Below are positions 13,221 to 19,928 of a stretch of 19,928 bases of DNA, one piece after another. A model generated the notes under the pieces. That model was not told the origin of the DNA, made no database searches, and saw only the letters and a program-made list of their open reading frames with translations. The DNA is taken from contig CAZIJR010000009.1 of assembly GCA_964539855.1 (NCBI GenBank), positions 1 through 19,928 of the forward strand, in the 5' to 3' direction. Source of the DNA: XYD1-FULL-39-28 sp964539855 (GTDB lineage: Bacteria; Patescibacteriota; Minisyncoccia; Minisyncoccales; Staskawiczbacteraceae). Made by a program: the position numbers and the translations under genes. Each line of letters opens with the position of its first letter. Position 1 is the first letter of the stretch.

Positions 13221-14363
13221 TTAGATTTCTCCTTTTTTAATCTTTTGCCTTATTTCTTCAACAGAATTATTAAAATAGCAAAGATTATGAAAGGTTATTA
13301 ATTTTAATGCTGTAATTTCTTTTGCCCGTAATAAATGGCAAATATAATCCTTTTTGTAATTTAAGCATACCTTGCATGTGCATCCCTTGTCCAGTGGCTC
13401 ATTTTTCTTTAAAAACTTAGATTTAAATAAATCCAACCTTCCTTCTGATGTAAATGCGATACCGCGCCTGGCGTAATGAGTTGGGACTGTACAATCAAAA
13501 GTATCTACTCCTGATTTTATAATGGCCTCCATGTCTTCTAAATACCCCACTCCCAAAAGATGTCTTGGTTTTTTTTCGGGTAGTTCGTCAACCACCCAGC
13601 CAATCATTTCTCCCATTTTCTTTTTATTATTTCCAAATTCTCCGCCAATACCAAACCCCGAAAAATCAAGTCCCCCGATAAATTGTACACTTTCCTTTCT
13701 TAAATCTTTAAATTTTGATCCTTGCACTATTCCGAATAAAGCTTGCTTTGATTTTTTTGATTTTAAACAAATTTTTGCCCATCGATTTGTTTTTTCTAAA
13801 GATTTTTTAACGTAGTTATAATCTGCTAAAGGGGCTGTGCATTCGTCAAAGGCAAAAATAATATCGGCTCCAATTTTCTCTTGTATTTTAATGGACTCTT
13901 TCGGCCCTATAAAAAGCTCTTCCCCATTTATGGGTGAACGAAATATTACGCCGTCATAATTAATTTTTATGCCTACGGGTTGGGCGTTTACTTTTATTTC
14001 TTTTGAGCTTTCAGACTTTAGTATTTTGCTACTCAACCCATAATCCCGTCCGAAACCTAATGAGAAAACCTGATACCCAGCGGAATCTGTCATCAAGGGT
14101 TTTCTCCAATTCATAAACTTGTGAAGCTTGCCAGCTTTTTCTACAACCCTTTCGCCAGGTCTCAAATGCAACCAAAAAGTGTTTGAAATTAAAATTTGCG
14201 AATTTGTTTCTTCAACTTCTTTTGAATCCAAAGTTTTTATCACGCCTTGCGTGGCAACCGGAACCAAACACGGAGTTTCTACAACTCCGTGCTCTGTTTC
14301 CAAAAATCCCAATCTAGCCCTACTAATTTTAGACTTTTTTAATATCTTAAAATTAATACTCAT
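13221..14363 (-). CDS. tgt: tRNA-guanine transglycosylase (queuine tRNA-ribosyltransferase)
   Basis: Tgt swaps guanine 34 of GUN-anticodon tRNAs for the queuosine precursor preQ1. The 380-residue protein is full length. The substrate-binding Asp93 lies in MTDSAGYQVFSLG (91-103), the nucleophile Asp290 in DTFDCTVPTHYARRG, and the zinc site is Cys328, Cys330, Cys333 and His359 (CTCKVC ... FHNL). Other conserved parts are FAFDECTAP (170-178), GIVQGS (211-216) and LLGVGYLEDM (269-278). The usual GLAVGE loop reads GFGIGGEFG and PTRxARNG reads PTHYARRG, so base recognition may be slightly different. It starts five bases after the stop of the GerMN gene once the assembly join is resolved, and is followed by the DUF5654 gene. 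Confidence 0.95.
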   Translation of the reverse strand: MSINFKILKKSKISRARLGFLETEHGVVETPCLVPVATQGVIKTLDSKEVEETNSQILISNTFWLHLRPGERVVEKAGKLHKFMNWRKPLMTDSAGYQVFSLGFGRDYGLSSKILKSESSKEIKVNAQPVGIKINYDGVIFRSPINGEELFIGPKESIKIQEKIGADIIFAFDECTAPLADYNYVKKSLEKTNRWAKICLKSKKSKQALFGIVQGSKFKDLRKESVQFIGGLDFSGFGIGGEFGNNKKKMGEMIGWVVDELPEKKPRHLLGVGYLEDMEAIIKSGVDTFDCTVPTHYARRGIAFTSEGRLDLFKSKFLKKNEPLDKGCTCKVCLNYKKDYICHLLRAKEITALKLITFHNLCYFNNSVEEIRQKIKKGEI

Positions 14364-14368
14364 AAATT

Positions 14369-15357
14369 CTATGGTTGTAAGATGTCTTCAGTCCTTCCAT
14401 TTATTGAGATAATAACGTCCTTAATTGTCGGGAATTGTTNNNNNNNNNNNNNNNNNNNNNNNNNNNNNNNNNNNNNNNNNNNNNNNNNNNNNNNNNNNNN
14501 NNNNNNNNNNNNNNNNNNNNNNNNNNNNNNNNNNNNNNNTCTTCAGTCCTTCCATTTATTGAGATAATAACGTCCTTAATTGTCGGGAATTGTTTCAAAG
14601 TATAATTTATTTCAGATCTTATTTCTGTAACTCTACATGACCCTCCCGTAGTTTCCATTTCCTCACTAAAATCAACATGCGCTGTGCCTTGCTCATCAAT
14701 TGTTAATTTTTGGATTTTTACTCCGGGATTTATATTGGAATAAAATCCGTCTTCTTTTTCTGCATCAGTGGGGCCTCCTAATAATTCCTCAAGAGCGACC
14801 CGAGCTACAGCCTCGGTTTTGGGAACAGTCCTGTCAACTGGAAAAACAACGCTACAAGTAGATCCTGTAATTTCATCTTTACCAAAATATGCTTTTACGG
14901 TCATTGTTTCCTCAAAATTTGCAACTATATTAACTGGCATGGAAAAAATTCTATCCATTGCCGGATCTCCACTTGCATTTTCGTTGTGAAATACCAATGT
15001 TCCAGGACCTGAATTGTCAACATTAAAATTTAATGTTGTTTCAAAACTTACCTGTGGCTGCATCCAATCTGTGGTTGCCGTTAAAATAGCATATCCTAAC
15101 CCTTTGCCATTAGAGTCTAAAAGATCCACTATCCCCACCTGCCCCTCAAATCCATTCCACCCATCTCCATTTGCTGTTCCCAAAATGGCTAAGGGCGAAG
15201 AAACTTCTGCGTTCGGCGTGGGAAAAGTTATTTTCAATCCGCCTTCTCTAGTAAGCGGATTTTCATTATTTTGTTTTGGAGCCGGCCATATTAAAACTCC
15301 AATCAAGATAACAATTATTATTGCTAAAAATATTATAACCCAAAATTGTTTTTTCAT
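14369..15357 (-). CDS. Gmad2 and GerMN domain protein, interrupted by an assembly join
   Basis: The protein has an N-terminal membrane anchor (about residues 5-24), an immunoglobulin-like Gmad2 domain (about 40-145, ITFPTPNAEVSSPLAILGTA ... PMDR-type end) and a GerMN domain (about 150 on, VKAYFG ... VALEELLGGPTDAE ... INPGVKIQKLTIDEQGTAHVDFS). These domains are known from spore germination and cell-surface proteins; here, without spores, a cell-envelope role is likely. The coding sequence is broken by 100 Ns between two copies of the same 55 bases. Removing the Ns and one copy restores a clean frame of 277 residues ending ISINGRTEDILQP, with a TAG at 14369-14371 just before tgt. The gene is therefore probably intact and co-transcribed with tgt. 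Confidence 0.85.
14385..14439. repeat. First copy of a 55-base direct repeat flanking the N gap
   Basis: This stretch, from TCTTCAGTCC to GGGAATTGTT, is identical to 14540-14594 on the other side of the Ns. It is most likely one genomic sequence present at the ends of two contigs, not a real repeat. Confidence 0.9.
14440..14539. other. Assembly gap of 100 Ns
   Basis: A run of exactly 100 Ns, the usual placeholder for a gap of unknown size. The identical 55-base flanks indicate that the two contigs overlap and that no sequence is missing. Confidence 0.97.
14540..14594. repeat. Second copy of the 55-base direct repeat flanking the N gap
   Basis: Identical to 14385-14439. The length suits contigs from a de Bruijn graph assembler that share one k-mer (k = 55) at their ends. 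Confidence 0.9.
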
Positions 15358-15394
15358 AGCTTAATATTACATTTTAAAGCTAAAATTAAAAGAC

Positions 15395-15422
15395 TTGACA
15401 TAGCCTTGAAAAGGAGTATAAT
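15395..15422 (+). promoter_or_regulatory. Strong promoter of the zinc-ribbon gene
   Basis: TTGACA (15395-15400) and TATAAT (15417-15422) are both perfect consensus boxes, 16 bases apart. The leader to the ATG at 15494 is about 65 bases, the longest in the window. Confidence 0.85.
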
Positions 15423-15431
15423 ATAACTAAG

Positions 15432-15470
15432 CTAATAAGTCGGCTAAACGGCCTATTAGAAAGGTCGTTT
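15432..15470 (+). promoter_or_regulatory. Structured 5' leader with two competing hairpins
   Basis: AAACGGCC (15446-15453) can pair with GGTCGTTT (15463-15470), all eight pairs with one G-U. Alternatively CTAATA and GGC (15432-15437, 15442-15444) can pair with GCC and TATTAG (15451-15459), with a four-base bulge. The two structures exclude each other because they share 15446-15459. This may be a regulatory leader or simply an RNA-stabilising structure. Confidence 0.45.
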
Positions 15471-15493
15471 TAATCATCTAGTAGAAAAACAAA

Positions 15494-15673
15494 ATGTTCG
15501 ACAGAAATAATAATAGCAGAGGTTTTGCCCCAAGAGAAATGATCAAGGGCAACTGGAAATGTTCAGAATGTGGTGTAGAAATCACAGAGCTTCCATTTGA
15601 ACCAGCTCCCGATAGACCAATCTATTGCAGAGAATGCTGGTCAAAGAAAAAGCCTCCAAGATTCAGCCGCTAA
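15494..15673 (+). CDS. 59-residue zinc-ribbon protein of the CxxC-x17-CxxC kind
   Basis: The product is a small basic protein, MFDRNNNSRGFAPREMIK followed by a ribbon with Cys23/Cys26 (CSEC) and Cys45/Cys48 (CREC) separated by 18 residues, and a basic tail KKKPPRFSR. The ribbon has the LPFEPAPDRPIYC pattern of the CxxC-x17-CxxC small protein family found in Patescibacteria, Chloroflexota and some archaea. It probably binds zinc and, being basic, perhaps nucleic acid; the function is unknown. It has a consensus promoter, a long structured leader, more G/C-rich codons than its neighbours and its own strong terminator, all of which suggest high expression as a single-gene unit. Confidence 0.88.
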   Translation: MFDRNNNSRGFAPREMIKGNWKCSECGVEITELPFEPAPDRPIYCRECWSKKKPPRFSR

Positions 15674-15690
15674 TTAATTAGTACTGACAA

Positions 15691-15721
15691 AAACAATCCC
15701 CCACTCGGGGATTGTTTTTTT
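15691..15721 (+). terminator. Terminator of the zinc-ribbon gene
   Basis: AAACAATCCCC (15691-15701) and GGGGATTGTTT (15707-15717) form a perfect 11-bp stem with a five-base loop, followed by T to 15721. Confidence 0.9.
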
Positions 15722-15748
15722 GTAGTATAATAAATAAAAAAATAATTT

Positions 15749-16144
15749 ATGAAAATCATACCTCCCACAAAAATAAAAATAATAAGCATAAAAGGGAAGG
15801 GCAGGGGCGTTATAGCGACAAAAAATATTAAAAAAAATGAGGTTATAGAATGTTGTCCTATAATATTTCTTTCAGATAAAGAAGCTAAATTTTTCAAGAA
15901 TAAATCTACTATTTTGCATTTTTATTACCTCTGGCAATACGCAATCAATAAGTATTGCCTTATGCTTGGCTACGGATCTATATACAATCACAGTCTAAAT
16001 CCTAACGCTGACGTTGATTATGATATTAAAAATCCAAAAAACTATTTAATTTTTAAAGCTATAAAAAACATAAAACTCGGCGAAGAAATAGTTTACGATT
16101 ATGAATTTGATAATAATAAGGAAGAATTTTTAAAAATTTTATAA
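15749..16144 (+). CDS. SET-domain protein 1
   Basis: This 131-residue protein is a nearly bare SET domain, the fold of protein-lysine methyltransferases that use S-adenosylmethionine. It shows the N-terminal KGKGRGV motif (15-21), the core YNHSLNPNADV motif (79-89) with NHS at 80-82 for cofactor binding, and GEEIVYDYEF (111-120) with the conserved tyrosines. There are no zinc-binding pre- or post-SET regions. The target protein is unknown. A TATAAT lies at 15726-15731 but no -35 box is obvious, so it may depend on a weak promoter or read-through from the zinc-ribbon gene. A second SET gene follows 60 bases later. Confidence 0.88.
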   Translation: MKIIPPTKIKIISIKGKGRGVIATKNIKKNEVIECCPIIFLSDKEAKFFKNKSTILHFYYLWQYAINKYCLMLGYGSIYNHSLNPNADVDYDIKNPKNYLIFKAIKNIKLGEEIVYDYEFDNNKEEFLKIL

Positions 16145-16148
16145 AATT

Positions 16149-16176
16149 TTGTATTATTTTTTTTATGATGTATACT
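16149..16176 (+). promoter_or_regulatory. Possible promoter before SET gene 2
   Basis: TTGTAT (16149-16154) and TATACT (16171-16176) are 16 bases apart in the intergenic gap. The region is very AT-rich, so support is weak. Confidence 0.35.
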
Positions 16177-16204
16177 TAAAAAATAATTTTTCATTTTTTT
16201 CTAA

Positions 16205-16633
16205 ATGAACAAACTAAATAAAAAAATTTTAACAAATTTAAAAAATACCTATTGTCGACTAAAACTGTCTAGAATAGAAGGCATAGGCATAATAGCCATA
16301 AGAAATATTCCCAAAAATATTAATCCATTTTTTGGGGTACAAAACCAAAAATGGATAAAACTAAATATAGCTGAACTAAAAAAACTAGATAAGGAAATTA
16401 TTAAAATGGTTGATTCTTTTTTTACTATTGAAAAGGATGGCACAGTCTATGTACCCGAATGTGGGCTAAACGGGATGGATATTTCATTTTTTCTAAATAA
16501 CTCAAACAAACCGAACTTGAGAGTTGTTGGAGGAGGCGAGAAAGAGGCACTTGAGTTCAAAACGTCAAAAAAAATAAAAAAAGGTGAGGAGCTTACGGTT
16601 TCTTATGCCCTCTTCGATGAAAAATATAAATAA
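16205..16633 (+). CDS. SET-domain protein 2
   Basis: This 142-residue protein is a second, divergent SET domain. The N-terminal strand motif reads RIEGIGIIAIRNIPKN (23-38), the core motif FLNNSNKPNLRVV (96-108), and the C-terminal motif IKKGEELTVSYA (124-135) with Tyr134. The usual NHS triplet appears as NNS (98-100), so the His that often packs against S-adenosylmethionine is replaced. Whether it is active is open. It probably arose by old duplication of, or shares origin with, the SET protein just upstream, although similarity outside the motifs is low. It is 13 bases before the ATP-grasp gene and most likely in one operon with it. Confidence 0.82.
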   Translation: MNKLNKKILTNLKNTYCRLKLSRIEGIGIIAIRNIPKNINPFFGVQNQKWIKLNIAELKKLDKEIIKMVDSFFTIEKDGTVYVPECGLNGMDISFFLNNSNKPNLRVVGGGEKEALEFKTSKKIKKGEELTVSYALFDEKYK

Positions 16634-16646
16634 AGCCTAAAAAACA

Positions 16647-17984
16647 ATGACAAATGGTACCAACGGAACAAATGGGACGAACGTGGCGTTACCTGAAATA
16701 AAAGAAAAGAATAAATTTTTATTTGTAGGCTGGGAAAGCTTATCGGGAGATTTAGCCTGGCAAATAAAAAATGAGGGCCACGAAGTAAAAGTTTATTTTA
16801 AAAACGAAAGTGACAAAGACGTTTATGACGGTTTTTTAGAAAAAATTGACGATTGGAAAAACTTTGTTGAATGGGCGGATATAGTCGTTTTTGACGATGT
16901 TGGGTTTGGAAAAGAAGCCGATGAATTGCGCACAAACGGAAAGCTGGTTGTGGGCGGAAGTATTTACACAGATAGATTGGAGCAGGAAAGAGAATTTGGC
17001 CAATCTGAAATGAAAAGGGTGGGCATGCTGACACTCCCCCACTGGGACTTCACAGATTATGATTTAGCTCTTGATTTTATTAACCAAAATCCTGGAAGAT
17101 ATGTCTATAAACCCTCGGGGCACACACCTTCTGACTATAAAGGAATTTTATTTTTAGGAAAAGATGAAGACGGCAAAGACATCCACGAAATACTGAGAAG
17201 TAATAAAAAAGTGCTCCAAAGTAAAATAAAACAATTCCAGCTCCAAAAATTTGCTTCCGGAGTAGAAATTGCGGTTGGTGCATTTTTTAACGGAGATGAT
17301 TTTATTTACCCAATTAATGTTAATTTTGAACACAAAAAACTTTTCCCTGGAGATATTGGTCCATACACCGGAGAAATGGGAACTTTAATGTACTGGTCCC
17401 AGCCAAACACTATTTTTAAAACTACCCTTGAAAAAATAAAGGAGAATTTGAGAGAATCTAAATATGTAGGCTATGTTGACATAAATTGCATTGCCAACGC
17501 CCGGGGGATTTACCCCTTAGAATTTACCTGCCGATTTGGTTACCCTCACATCTCCATAGCAATGGAAGGCATCACTAGCCCGTTGGGAGAATTTTTGTTT
17601 TCTATAGCAAAAGGAGAAAAGTATGACTTAAAAACAAAAAGGGGGTTTCAAATTGGCGTAGTTTGTGCAGTCCCACCTTTCCCTTTTGATGATAAAAATG
17701 AAATGAGCATATACAAAGATTTATCTATTATATTTAAAAAACCAAGCTTAGAAGGAGTGCATCTGGGAGATGTAAAGCTTGTTGACGAGAGCTGGCAGAT
17801 TGCAGGAAATACGGGTTATGCTTTGGTGGTTACGGGTTCTGGAACTACGGTTGAAGATGCCAGACGCCAGGTATATAGTCGGCTTGAAAACATATTGCTT
17901 CAAAATATGTTTTACAGAACAGACATAGGCCTTGGATGGTTTAGAGATTCAGATAAACTTCAAACCTGGGGTTATCTTTACTAA
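16647..17984 (+). CDS. PurD-like ATP-grasp protein
   Basis: The 445-residue protein has the layout of phosphoribosylamine-glycine ligase: an N-terminal Rossmann-like part (about 22-100, FLFVGWESLSGDLAWQIKNEG), an ATP-grasp region (about 115-345, with RYVYKPSG, KFASGVEIAVGAFF, GPYTGEMGTLMYW, VGYVDINCIAN, YPLEFTCRFGYPH) and a PurD-type C-terminal domain. The Glu and Asn/Arg residues expected for Mg-ATP binding appear in LEFTCRFG. It forms an acyl-phosphate and joins it to an amine. No other purine gene is near; the neighbours are two SET proteins, so a substrate other than phosphoribosylamine is possible. The N-terminus begins with a repeated TNG triplet (MTNGTNGTNGTN), which may be a dispensable tail. 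Confidence 0.82.
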   Translation: MTNGTNGTNGTNVALPEIKEKNKFLFVGWESLSGDLAWQIKNEGHEVKVYFKNESDKDVYDGFLEKIDDWKNFVEWADIVVFDDVGFGKEADELRTNGKLVVGGSIYTDRLEQEREFGQSEMKRVGMLTLPHWDFTDYDLALDFINQNPGRYVYKPSGHTPSDYKGILFLGKDEDGKDIHEILRSNKKVLQSKIKQFQLQKFASGVEIAVGAFFNGDDFIYPINVNFEHKKLFPGDIGPYTGEMGTLMYWSQPNTIFKTTLEKIKENLRESKYVGYVDINCIANARGIYPLEFTCRFGYPHISIAMEGITSPLGEFLFSIAKGEKYDLKTKRGFQIGVVCAVPPFPFDDKNEMSIYKDLSIIFKKPSLEGVHLGDVKLVDESWQIAGNTGYALVVTGSGTTVEDARRQVYSRLENILLQNMFYRTDIGLGWFRDSDKLQTWGYLY

Positions 17985-17988
17985 AGAT

Positions 17989-18025
17989 AAATTAAAAACT
18001 CCCGCAATGCGGGAGTTTTTAATTT
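17989..18025. terminator. Bidirectional terminator between convergent genes
   Basis: A perfect 17-bp stem (17989-18005 with 18009-18025) around AAT, core ACTCCCGC / GCGGGAGT, has A tracts before and T tracts after on both strands. It ends the ATP-grasp gene (plus) and the saccharopine-dehydrogenase-like gene (minus) and overlaps the stop codon of the latter. Confidence 0.92.
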
Positions 18026-19191
18026 ATTGGCTTTCCATTTTTATACACAATCATACTCTTTTCTTTTAGCATCTTAAAAAACTCTTCGTAAGGAACAATC
18101 GCCTCTGGGGCAAATGAACCCCACTTTTTTATATGATTTTTTATTATCATCTGGGCTATTATCGATATTGGAATAGCAGTGTCAATGTTACAGCCAGCAA
18201 ATTCCCATCCTGTCAATGTTTCTGTAATACACTCCATATATATTTCTTTTCTCTTTTTACTTTTTTTACCAATCACATCAACCCATAAAACTTCTTTTTC
18301 TTCATAGCCTTTAGGCCTATCTGCATCCCTTAACACTTCCGTTAAAAAATCTATCGGTTTTATTCTTAATCCATTTATCGTAAGAGTTTCCTTTGAAGCC
18401 AGGCCCAAAGCTATAAAATTATATATTGCAGAAAAAGAGTGAGTGGGAAATCCAGCATAAAACCTTACGTTTTTTAAACCCTTCTTTTTGTAATAATAAT
18501 AAAACGTAAATGGCTCTGGATGTCTTACCATAAATCTCTTATTTCTTCCTATCTCCTGGTATCTCTTTCCTTTAACTGTTTCTAGGGGTAGCTTCTTTTT
18601 CCACTTATTATTCTTAATATATGAAGCAGGATCTGTGAACTCTTCTATAATACTAGGAATGGAAAAAGGTACCACAAACTCTTTTATATTTGAATTCCAT
18701 GCAAAACCGACCTCAACAGTATGCACGGAATCAAGTTGATCAATGGCGTAAGATAGCATTACATTGTTTATCCCTGGCGTTGACCCGCATCCAGTTATAG
18801 CAACAAGCTTCTGTCTTCTAAAGGCCGAATCCATTTTCAGTTGCTTTTCGGTCATAACCCCATCATCAGAGCCGAGATCAATAACATGAACTTTATTTTT
18901 TAAACAAACCTGATAAACGCCAACATTCCAATCAGCTTCTGCGCAATTAATAACCAATATTGGATTAACTTTTTTTATTAAGGCGTCCAAATTTTTTTTA
19001 TCTTTCAAATCAAGCAATTCATATGGAATTTTCCCAAATTGATTTATTAGGTCATCGATGTGATGTTGGTATATGTCAGAGGCAAATATTTTGTACCCTT
19101 TTTCTAATAAATCCTTGATGACAATTTTACCTTGCATTCCCCCTGCTCCAAAAACTAGAAATTCATATTTATTTTTTTGACTTCTTTCCAT
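18019..19191 (-). CDS. Saccharopine dehydrogenase-like NAD(P)-binding protein
   Basis: The 390-residue protein starts with a Rossmann dinucleotide motif FGAGGMQGK (14-22) followed by the acidic FASDIYQHH that ends the second strand. The middle includes INCAEADWNVGVYQVCL, VIDLGSDDG and ITGCGSTPGINNVMLSYAID, which match the saccharopine dehydrogenase / LYS9 / carboxynorspermidine dehydrogenase superfamily. These reduce or oxidise C-N bonds between amino acids and keto acids or aldehydes. The substrate cannot be told from the sequence; lysine or polyamine metabolism are the known options. It is convergent with the ATP-grasp gene, shares its terminator and has its own promoter. Confidence 0.88.
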   Translation of the reverse strand: MERSQKNKYEFLVFGAGGMQGKIVIKDLLEKGYKIFASDIYQHHIDDLINQFGKIPYELLDLKDKKNLDALIKKVNPILVINCAEADWNVGVYQVCLKNKVHVIDLGSDDGVMTEKQLKMDSAFRRQKLVAITGCGSTPGINNVMLSYAIDQLDSVHTVEVGFAWNSNIKEFVVPFSIPSIIEEFTDPASYIKNNKWKKKLPLETVKGKRYQEIGRNKRFMVRHPEPFTFYYYYKKKGLKNVRFYAGFPTHSFSAIYNFIALGLASKETLTINGLRIKPIDFLTEVLRDADRPKGYEEKEVLWVDVIGKKSKKRKEIYMECITETLTGWEFAGCNIDTAIPISIIAQMIIKNHIKKWGSFAPEAIVPYEEFFKMLKEKSMIVYKNGKPIN

Positions 19192-19223
19192 GGGTGGCTA
19201 AAAAATTTATACTTTATTTTTAA

Positions 19224-19251
19224 ATTATATATTACATAAAAGAAAATGCAA
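19224..19251 (-). promoter_or_regulatory. Promoter of the saccharopine-dehydrogenase-like gene
   Basis: On the minus strand TTGCAT (19246-19251) and TATAAT (19224-19229) are 16 bases apart, with a leader of about 26 bases. Confidence 0.55.
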
Positions 19252-19252
19252 T

Positions 19253-19285
19253 AAAAAATTACCCAATAACCCCGGGTAATTTTTT
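19253..19285 (-). terminator. Terminator of the DUF378 gene
   Basis: AAAAAATTACCC (19253-19264) and GGGTAATTTTTT (19274-19285) form a perfect 12-bp stem around nine bases, with a T tail on the minus strand just after the DUF378 stop codon. Confidence 0.85.
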
Positions 19286-19296
19286 ATTATAGCCTT

Positions 19297-19497
19297 CTAT
19301 CTTTTTTCTAGTTTTGGGAAAACAACCGCTAAATAAAGCGCTGATACTCCCACTAAAAGGTAAACTAGTGTTACCAGCCACTGCAATGATCCAAAAATTA
19401 TTTCTACCAAATTAAAATCAAATGCCACTAACCCCCAATTTAATCCGCCCACAATAACTAAAACAAGTGCAATAAGATCTACAATGCTTAGTTTCAT
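19297..19497 (-). CDS. DUF378 small membrane protein
   Basis: This 66-residue protein consists of two membrane segments (about 5-26 and 38-60) with a short loop. The pattern IVGGLNWGLVAFDFNLVEIIFG followed by LVYLLVGVSALYL is the DUF378 (YuzA-like) signature, widespread in bacteria and of unknown function. It has its own promoter and terminator and seems to be a single-gene unit. Confidence 0.93.
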   Translation of the reverse strand: MKLSIVDLIALVLVIVGGLNWGLVAFDFNLVEIIFGSLQWLVTLVYLLVGVSALYLAVVFPKLEKR

Positions 19498-19537
19498 ATT
19501 TTTGTATTTATGATTTATGTAAAGCGACCTTTAGTTT

Positions 19538-19563
19538 ATTATACCACAAAAAAACGATGTCAA
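19538..19563 (-). promoter_or_regulatory. Probable promoter of the DUF378 gene
   Basis: On the minus strand TTGACA (19558-19563) and TATAAT (19538-19543) are only 14 bases apart, shorter than optimal. A shifted -10, TAATAA at 19536-19541, gives 16 bases. Confidence 0.45.
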
Positions 19564-19571
19564 CCCCTATT

Positions 19572-19928
19572 CTATTTAGTTTCAAAGATTACGGTATCCC
19601 CCACGTTTATTCCAAGATTATCGGAAAAACCCGCATTTATTTCCAAAACATATTGCGCGTTAACCCCAGGATTTATGCTCGGGCATTCGCCTGCTCCGCA
19701 CGGCTGACTATTTTTATAAATAAAAACAACTCTCTTGCTATTGTCTATCCAGATGATATCTAAAGGAATAAGCGTATTTTTCATCCAAAAAGGATAAATC
19801 CCCTCTTCTGGAAATATAAAAAACATACCTTCAGCCTCATCTAACTCTTCTCTATACATTAGTCCTATTTTACGTTTTTCATCTGTATCGGCTATTTCTA
19901 CATTAAAACAACTTACATTTACGCACAC
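19572..19928 (-). CDS. DUF192 family protein, 5' end cut by window edge
   Basis: The reading frame is open to the window end and gives 118 residues plus stop; its first codon in the window is GTG, which is probably internal. The DUF192 core is plain: EIADTDEKRKIGLMYREEL, EGMFFIFPEEGIYPFWMKNT, LIPLDIIWID, then CGAGECPSINPG and a C-terminal GINVGDTVIFE. The family is small, beta-rich and often secreted or lipid-anchored; the function is unknown. An N-terminal signal or anchor would lie beyond the window. No hairpin follows its stop, and the DUF378 promoter begins 8 bases downstream. Confidence 0.9.
   Translation of the reverse strand: MCVNVSCFNVEIADTDEKRKIGLMYREELDEAEGMFFIFPEEGIYPFWMKNTLIPLDIIWIDNSKRVVFIYKNSQPCGAGECPSINPGVNAQYVLEINAGFSDNLGINVGDTVIFETK

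Noticed and set aside
14385..14594. A true 55-base direct repeat or duplication at the tgt-GerMN boundary
   Set aside because: The copies are exactly identical, flank a placeholder of 100 Ns, and merging them restores an intact gene; an assembly overlap explains all of this.
16798..17283. Minus-strand open frames inside the ATP-grasp gene
   Set aside because: They lie wholly within a well-supported gene and have no recognisable product.
1..19928. CRISPR arrays, tRNA or rRNA genes, insertion sequences or phage genes
   Set aside because: No regularly spaced repeats, no tRNA-like TTCRANYC arms in a cloverleaf context, no rRNA sequence, and no transposase, integrase or phage structural motifs were seen.
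1..19928. Recoding of TGA as glycine, as in Gracilibacteria
   Set aside because: TGA ends several genes at ATGA overlaps (for example at 4843, 7938, 9604 and 11215), and conserved proteins end where expected.

Overview
The window looks like part of an AT-rich Patescibacteria (Candidate Phyla Radiation) genome, probably Parcubacteria-like and probably metagenome-assembled. I infer this from the short tightly packed genes, start/stop overlaps of the ATGA type, small membrane proteins resembling DUF5652 and DUF5654, several tiny CxxC proteins and a Gmad2/GerMN lipid-anchored-type protein. TGA is used as a normal stop (for example in the ATGA overlaps), so this is not the Gracilibacteria/SR1 code. 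A run of exactly 100 Ns flanked by the same 55 bases on both sides shows a scaffolding join rather than real missing sequence. No rRNA, tRNA, CRISPR array or insertion sequence was seen.

Layout. 1-1854 (minus): a truncated short-chain dehydrogenase preceded by a translationally overlapping trio (membrane-anchored CPHC thioredoxin-like protein, CPVC polytopic membrane protein, helical protein of unknown function). 1910-2670 (plus): a lone GC-rich rimI-like acetyltransferase with its own strong promoter, full Shine-Dalgarno and terminator, and a sequence that looks planctomycete-like. 2669-6757 (minus): a copper-resistance operon, csoR / HMA-TauE-cupredoxin fusion / DUF1858 protein / copA, with a CsoR-type operator lying between the -35 and -10 boxes. 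6804-10044 (minus): an iron-sulfur and tRNA-thiolation operon, iscR-like / iscS / iscU / mnmA, with an IscR-like palindrome next to the promoter; mnmA carries an in-frame palindromic insertion of about 100 bases. 10049-11949 (minus): TrmH-type methyltransferase, DUF5652 protein and a cation/Ca exchanger-like protein. 11952-12893 (minus): a PerR-type regulator, a stand-alone protein resembling the C-terminal glycyl-radical end of anaerobic ribonucleotide reductase, and a 56-residue double-CxxC protein. 12878-15357 (minus): Gmad2/GerMN protein, tgt, DUF5654 protein. 15395-17984 (plus): a strongly expressed-looking zinc-ribbon protein with a structured leader, two tandem SET-domain proteins and a PurD-like ATP-grasp protein. 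18019-19928 (minus): saccharopine-dehydrogenase-like protein, DUF378 protein and a truncated DUF192 protein.

Together the genes show a cell invested in thiol, metal and redox handling: copper export under CsoR, Fe-S assembly under an Rrf2 regulator with the sulfur passed on to tRNA by MnmA, a peroxide-type regulator coupled to a glycyl-radical-like domain, and a membrane CxxC redox pair. The most unusual items are the coding palindromic element in mnmA, the stand-alone glycyl-radical-like domain under a PerR-like regulator, the foreign-looking rimI, and the uncharacterised redox trio.
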